This document shows positions 30,905-32,769 of a DNA stretch of 32,769 nucleotides, piece by piece. A model generated the notes under the pieces. That model saw only the letters and a list, made by a program, of their open reading frames with translations, was not told the origin of the DNA and did no database searches. Within the stretch, counting starts at the first letter, position 1. Every line of letters begins with the position of its first letter. Position numbers and translations under genes: made by a program. This DNA is from DATAVB01 sp040414495 (GTDB taxonomy: Bacteria; Actinomycetota; Actinomycetes; Mycobacteriales; QHCD01): the NCBI GenBank assembly GCA_040414495.1, contig JBEDUI010000202.1:1-32769 (forward strand), written 5' to 3'.

Positions 30905-32253
30905 TGGCACGCCTGTCCCGTGCGGCGGTCGACCTGCCGCCCTTTCCGGTCCGCATAGTCCACTTAGGACTGGGCGCCTTTCACCGGGCGCACCAGGCCT
31001 GGTACACCCACGCCGCCGGCGACGAGCGCGGCATCGCCTCGTTCACCGGTCGTCGGCCGGATGCGGCGGTGCCGCTGGCCGAGCAGGACGGCCTTTATAC
31101 CCTGCTGGTCCGCGGGCCGGAGGGCGATCGGGCCGAGATCATCCGCAGCATCACCGCCGCCCACGACGGGGCCGACCTGGCCGCGTTGACCGGTTATCTG
31201 GCCGACCCGGCCGTAACCGTGGTGACGCTGACGATCACCGAGGCCGGGTACCGGCGCGGCGCCGACGGTCGGATCGACCAGCTCGCGGTGGCCGACGACA
31301 TCACCGCACTGCAGTCCGGTGGTGTCCCGGAAAGCGCGCCGGCCCGACTGCTGGCCGGCTTGGCCGCGCGCCAGCGAGCCGATGCCGGCCCGATCGCGGT
31401 CGTGCCGTGCGACAACCTCTCCGGCAACGGCGAGGCGACCCGGACCGTACTGCTCAGCCTTGCCTCGGCCGTAAGTCCCGCGCTCGCGGCATGGGTGCGT
31501 GACTCGGTCACGTTCATCTCGACGATGGTCGACCGGATCACCCCGGCGACGACGGACGCCGACCGTGTGACCGCGGGCGAGCTGACCGGATACGAGGATC
31601 AGTCGCCGGTCGTCACCGAACCATTCACCGAGTGGCTGCTGACCGACCGATTTCCCGGTGCGCGGCCGGCCTGGGACAAGGCTGGCGCCCGGTTCGTCGA
31701 CGACGTCACGCCGTTCGAGACGCGCAAGCTGTGGCTGCTCAACGGCGCGCACTCGACCCTGGCCTACGCCGCCCCGACTCGCGGTCACCGGACCGTGGCC
31801 GACGCGGTCGGCGACACGACCTGCGTGGCGTGGATGAATGAATGGTGGGACGAGGCGGCACGGCATCTGACGTTGCCCGCCGCCGAGATCCAGGCGTATC
31901 GGGATGCCTTGACCGAGCGGTTCGCCAACCCGCGGATCCAGCATCTGCTGGCGCAGATCGCTGCCGACGGTTCGCAGAAGTTGCCGGTCCGGGTGCTGCC
32001 GGTCGTACGCGCTGAACGGGCCGCTGGTCGGATGCCTCAGGGCGGGGTCCGGGCGCTCGCCGGTTGGCTGATACATCTACGGGACGGGTCAGCGGTGCAG
32101 GATCCGTTGGCGGCCGAGTTGGCCGAGAAGATCTCCGGTCCGCTGAGTGAGGCCGCGCCGCGCACGCTGGCCGTGTTGGACAAGGAGATCGTCGAGGACG
32201 GCGAGCTGGTACGGGCGGTCGAGGCGACGACACGAGACTTGGGCTGGAAGTAA
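30904..32253 (+). CDS. mannitol dehydrogenase family ketouronate reductase
   Basis: A 449-residue long-chain polyol/uronate dehydrogenase. It has the N-terminal nucleotide motif VHLGLGAFHRAHQAWYTH (19-36) and the catalytic set K275, N280, H283 in RKLWLLNGAHSTLAY. CDNLSGNGEATR and STMVDRITPAT are also family landmarks. The family holds mannitol dehydrogenase, fructuronate reductase (UxuB) and tagaturonate reductase (UxaB). Following UxaC with a 1-nt overlap, it most likely reduces D-fructuronate to D-mannonate (or tagaturonate to altronate) with NADH. Which of the two cannot be decided here. It is the last gene seen before a repeat-rich stretch at the window end. Confidence 0.9.
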   Translation: MARLSRAAVDLPPFPVRIVHLGLGAFHRAHQAWYTHAAGDERGIASFTGRRPDAAVPLAEQDGLYTLLVRGPEGDRAEIIRSITAAHDGADLAALTGYLADPAVTVVTLTITEAGYRRGADGRIDQLAVADDITALQSGGVPESAPARLLAGLAARQRADAGPIAVVPCDNLSGNGEATRTVLLSLASAVSPALAAWVRDSVTFISTMVDRITPATTDADRVTAGELTGYEDQSPVVTEPFTEWLLTDRFPGARPAWDKAGARFVDDVTPFETRKLWLLNGAHSTLAYAAPTRGHRTVADAVGDTTCVAWMNEWWDEAARHLTLPAAEIQAYRDALTERFANPRIQHLLAQIAADGSQKLPVRVLPVVRAERAAGRMPQGGVRALAGWLIHLRDGSAVQDPLAAELAEKISGPLSEAAPRTLAVLDKEIVEDGELVRAVEATTRDLGWK

Positions 32254-32292
32254 GCCCGTCCTGAATCGGCATTAGGGGTCGGTGTGCTCGGG

Positions 32293-32400
32293 AGTTGAGT
32301 TTGCTCTGCGCTCGGAGCTGAACGCGCTCCGCACCGCTCGCGGTCCAGGTAGCTGAACGTGCTCCGCGCGGCTCCCGGCCTCGGCAGTTGAACGTAAGCC
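32293..32400. repeat. degenerate 35-bp tandem repeat
   Basis: AGCTGAACGCGCTCCGC at 32316, AGCTGAACGTGCTCCGC at 32351 and AGTTGAACGTAAGCCCGC at 32386 are exactly 35 bp apart; a shorter decayed copy starts at 32293. It is non-coding and directly downstream of the reductase gene. Confidence 0.75.
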
Positions 32401-32421
32401 CGCGCCGACATCAGCTGCGGA

Positions 32422-32476
32422 CATGATCGTGATGGCGTACGTCACCCATCTGCGTACAAGAGCCATCACGATCACG
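32422..32476. repeat. palindromic element C3
   Basis: A 55-bp element: GATCGTGATGGC (32425-32436) and its exact reverse complement (32462-32473), followed by CGAAAAACG. About 48 of 55 positions equal C4. Confidence 0.9.
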
Positions 32477-32547
32477 AAAAACGCAAGCGGTTGAGAGTCC
32501 CGCGCCCCGACCACACCGGCACCCAGCAGCCGACCTGGCCCGCCGAC

Positions 32548-32602
32548 CATGATCGTGATGGCGTACGACACCCATTCCCATACGAAAGCCATCACGATCA
32601 CG
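32548..32602. repeat. palindromic element C4
   Basis: A 55-bp element: GATCGTGATGGC (32551-32562) and its exact reverse complement (32588-32599), again followed by CGAAAAACG. It is in the same orientation as C3, 126 bp away. Confidence 0.9.
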
Positions 32603-32650
32603 AAAAACGGCCAGGGGCCGGGGCGCGGCCAGCGGTTGGGGACATGGCCA

Positions 32651-32769
32651 GCGGTCGGGTACGCAGTCGGCGGTCGGGCACGCAGTCGGCGGTCGGGCAC
32701 GCAGTCGGCGGTCGGGCACGCAGTCGGCGGTCGGGCACGCAGTCGGCGGTCGGGCACGCAGTCGGCGGT
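32651..32769. repeat. 19-bp perfect tandem repeat array
   Basis: The unit GCGGTCGGGCACGCAGTCG starts at 32651, 32670, 32689, 32708, 32727, 32746 and, partly, 32765, running off the window. Only the first copy differs (GGGTACG). Nineteen is not a multiple of three, so a repeated protein motif is not conserved and the array is probably non-coding. Confidence 0.95.

Noticed and set aside
32272..32757. 161-codon minus-strand frame across the right-end repeats
   Set aside because: It reads through the 19-bp array, both C elements and the 35-bp repeats, giving frame-shifting low-complexity text rather than a protein.
32651..32769. Possible CRISPR array
   Set aside because: The repeats are contiguous 19-bp units without spacers and no cas gene is present.

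Overview
This is GC-rich actinobacterial chromosome. GTG starts, 4-nt start/stop overlaps and several leaderless TAGNCT-N7-start promoters are common. The core gene order is recognisably that of mycobacteria and other Actinobacteria: birA divergent from an acyl-CoA carboxylase beta gene (accD), then accE, maf, the biotin carboxylase/carrier alpha subunit, lpdA, a gamma-glutamylcyclotransferase and an M20 amidohydrolase. I cannot place the genus. I see no tRNA, rRNA, CRISPR array, phage or intact insertion sequence.

Layout. Positions 1-5334: MFS exporter, a PLP/zinc D-serine-dehydratase-like enzyme with RidA directly behind it, a PH-domain membrane protein and a gamma-glutamyltransferase. Positions 5335-6172: non-coding, with hairpin repeats and the remnant of a TetR regulator. 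Positions 6173-8828: birA, accD, accE. Positions 8836-10515: a disulfide-bond module (DUF929 thioredoxin-fold protein, VKOR, a small unknown protein). Positions 10693-13709: KDG kinase, KDPG aldolase and an SMP-30 lactonase. Positions 13812-18515: maf, a FUSC-type membrane protein and acyl-CoA carboxylase alpha. Positions 18530-21823: secreted peptidoglycan-binding protein, DUF5313 protein, lpdA, gamma-glutamylcyclotransferase. Positions 22647-28197 (minus strand): TIM-barrel isomerase, Gfo/Idh dehydrogenase, LarA-like nickel enzyme, GCS2 ligase and M20 amidohydrolase, closely spaced. Positions 28392-32253 (plus strand): LacI regulator, uronate isomerase and a mannitol-dehydrogenase-family reductase in one overlapping operon, divergent from the minus-strand set around a LacI-type operator.

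Two ideas stand out. First, the 25-32 kb region looks like a sugar-acid regulon: uronate isomerase and ketouronate reductase, plus a LarA homologue whose four key residues are spaced as in lactate racemase. No aldonate dehydratase is visible, while KDG kinase, KDPG aldolase and a lactonase lie 15-20 kb away. A nickel-dependent C2 epimerase may link mannonate to gluconate here. Second, the non-coding gaps hold nine copies of three related palindromic elements (55-72 bp, ends near TGATCRTGA), mostly between convergent genes, alongside three unrelated tandem arrays. These resemble a dispersed REP/MITE-like family.

Functions are assigned by reading motifs; no database search was possible.
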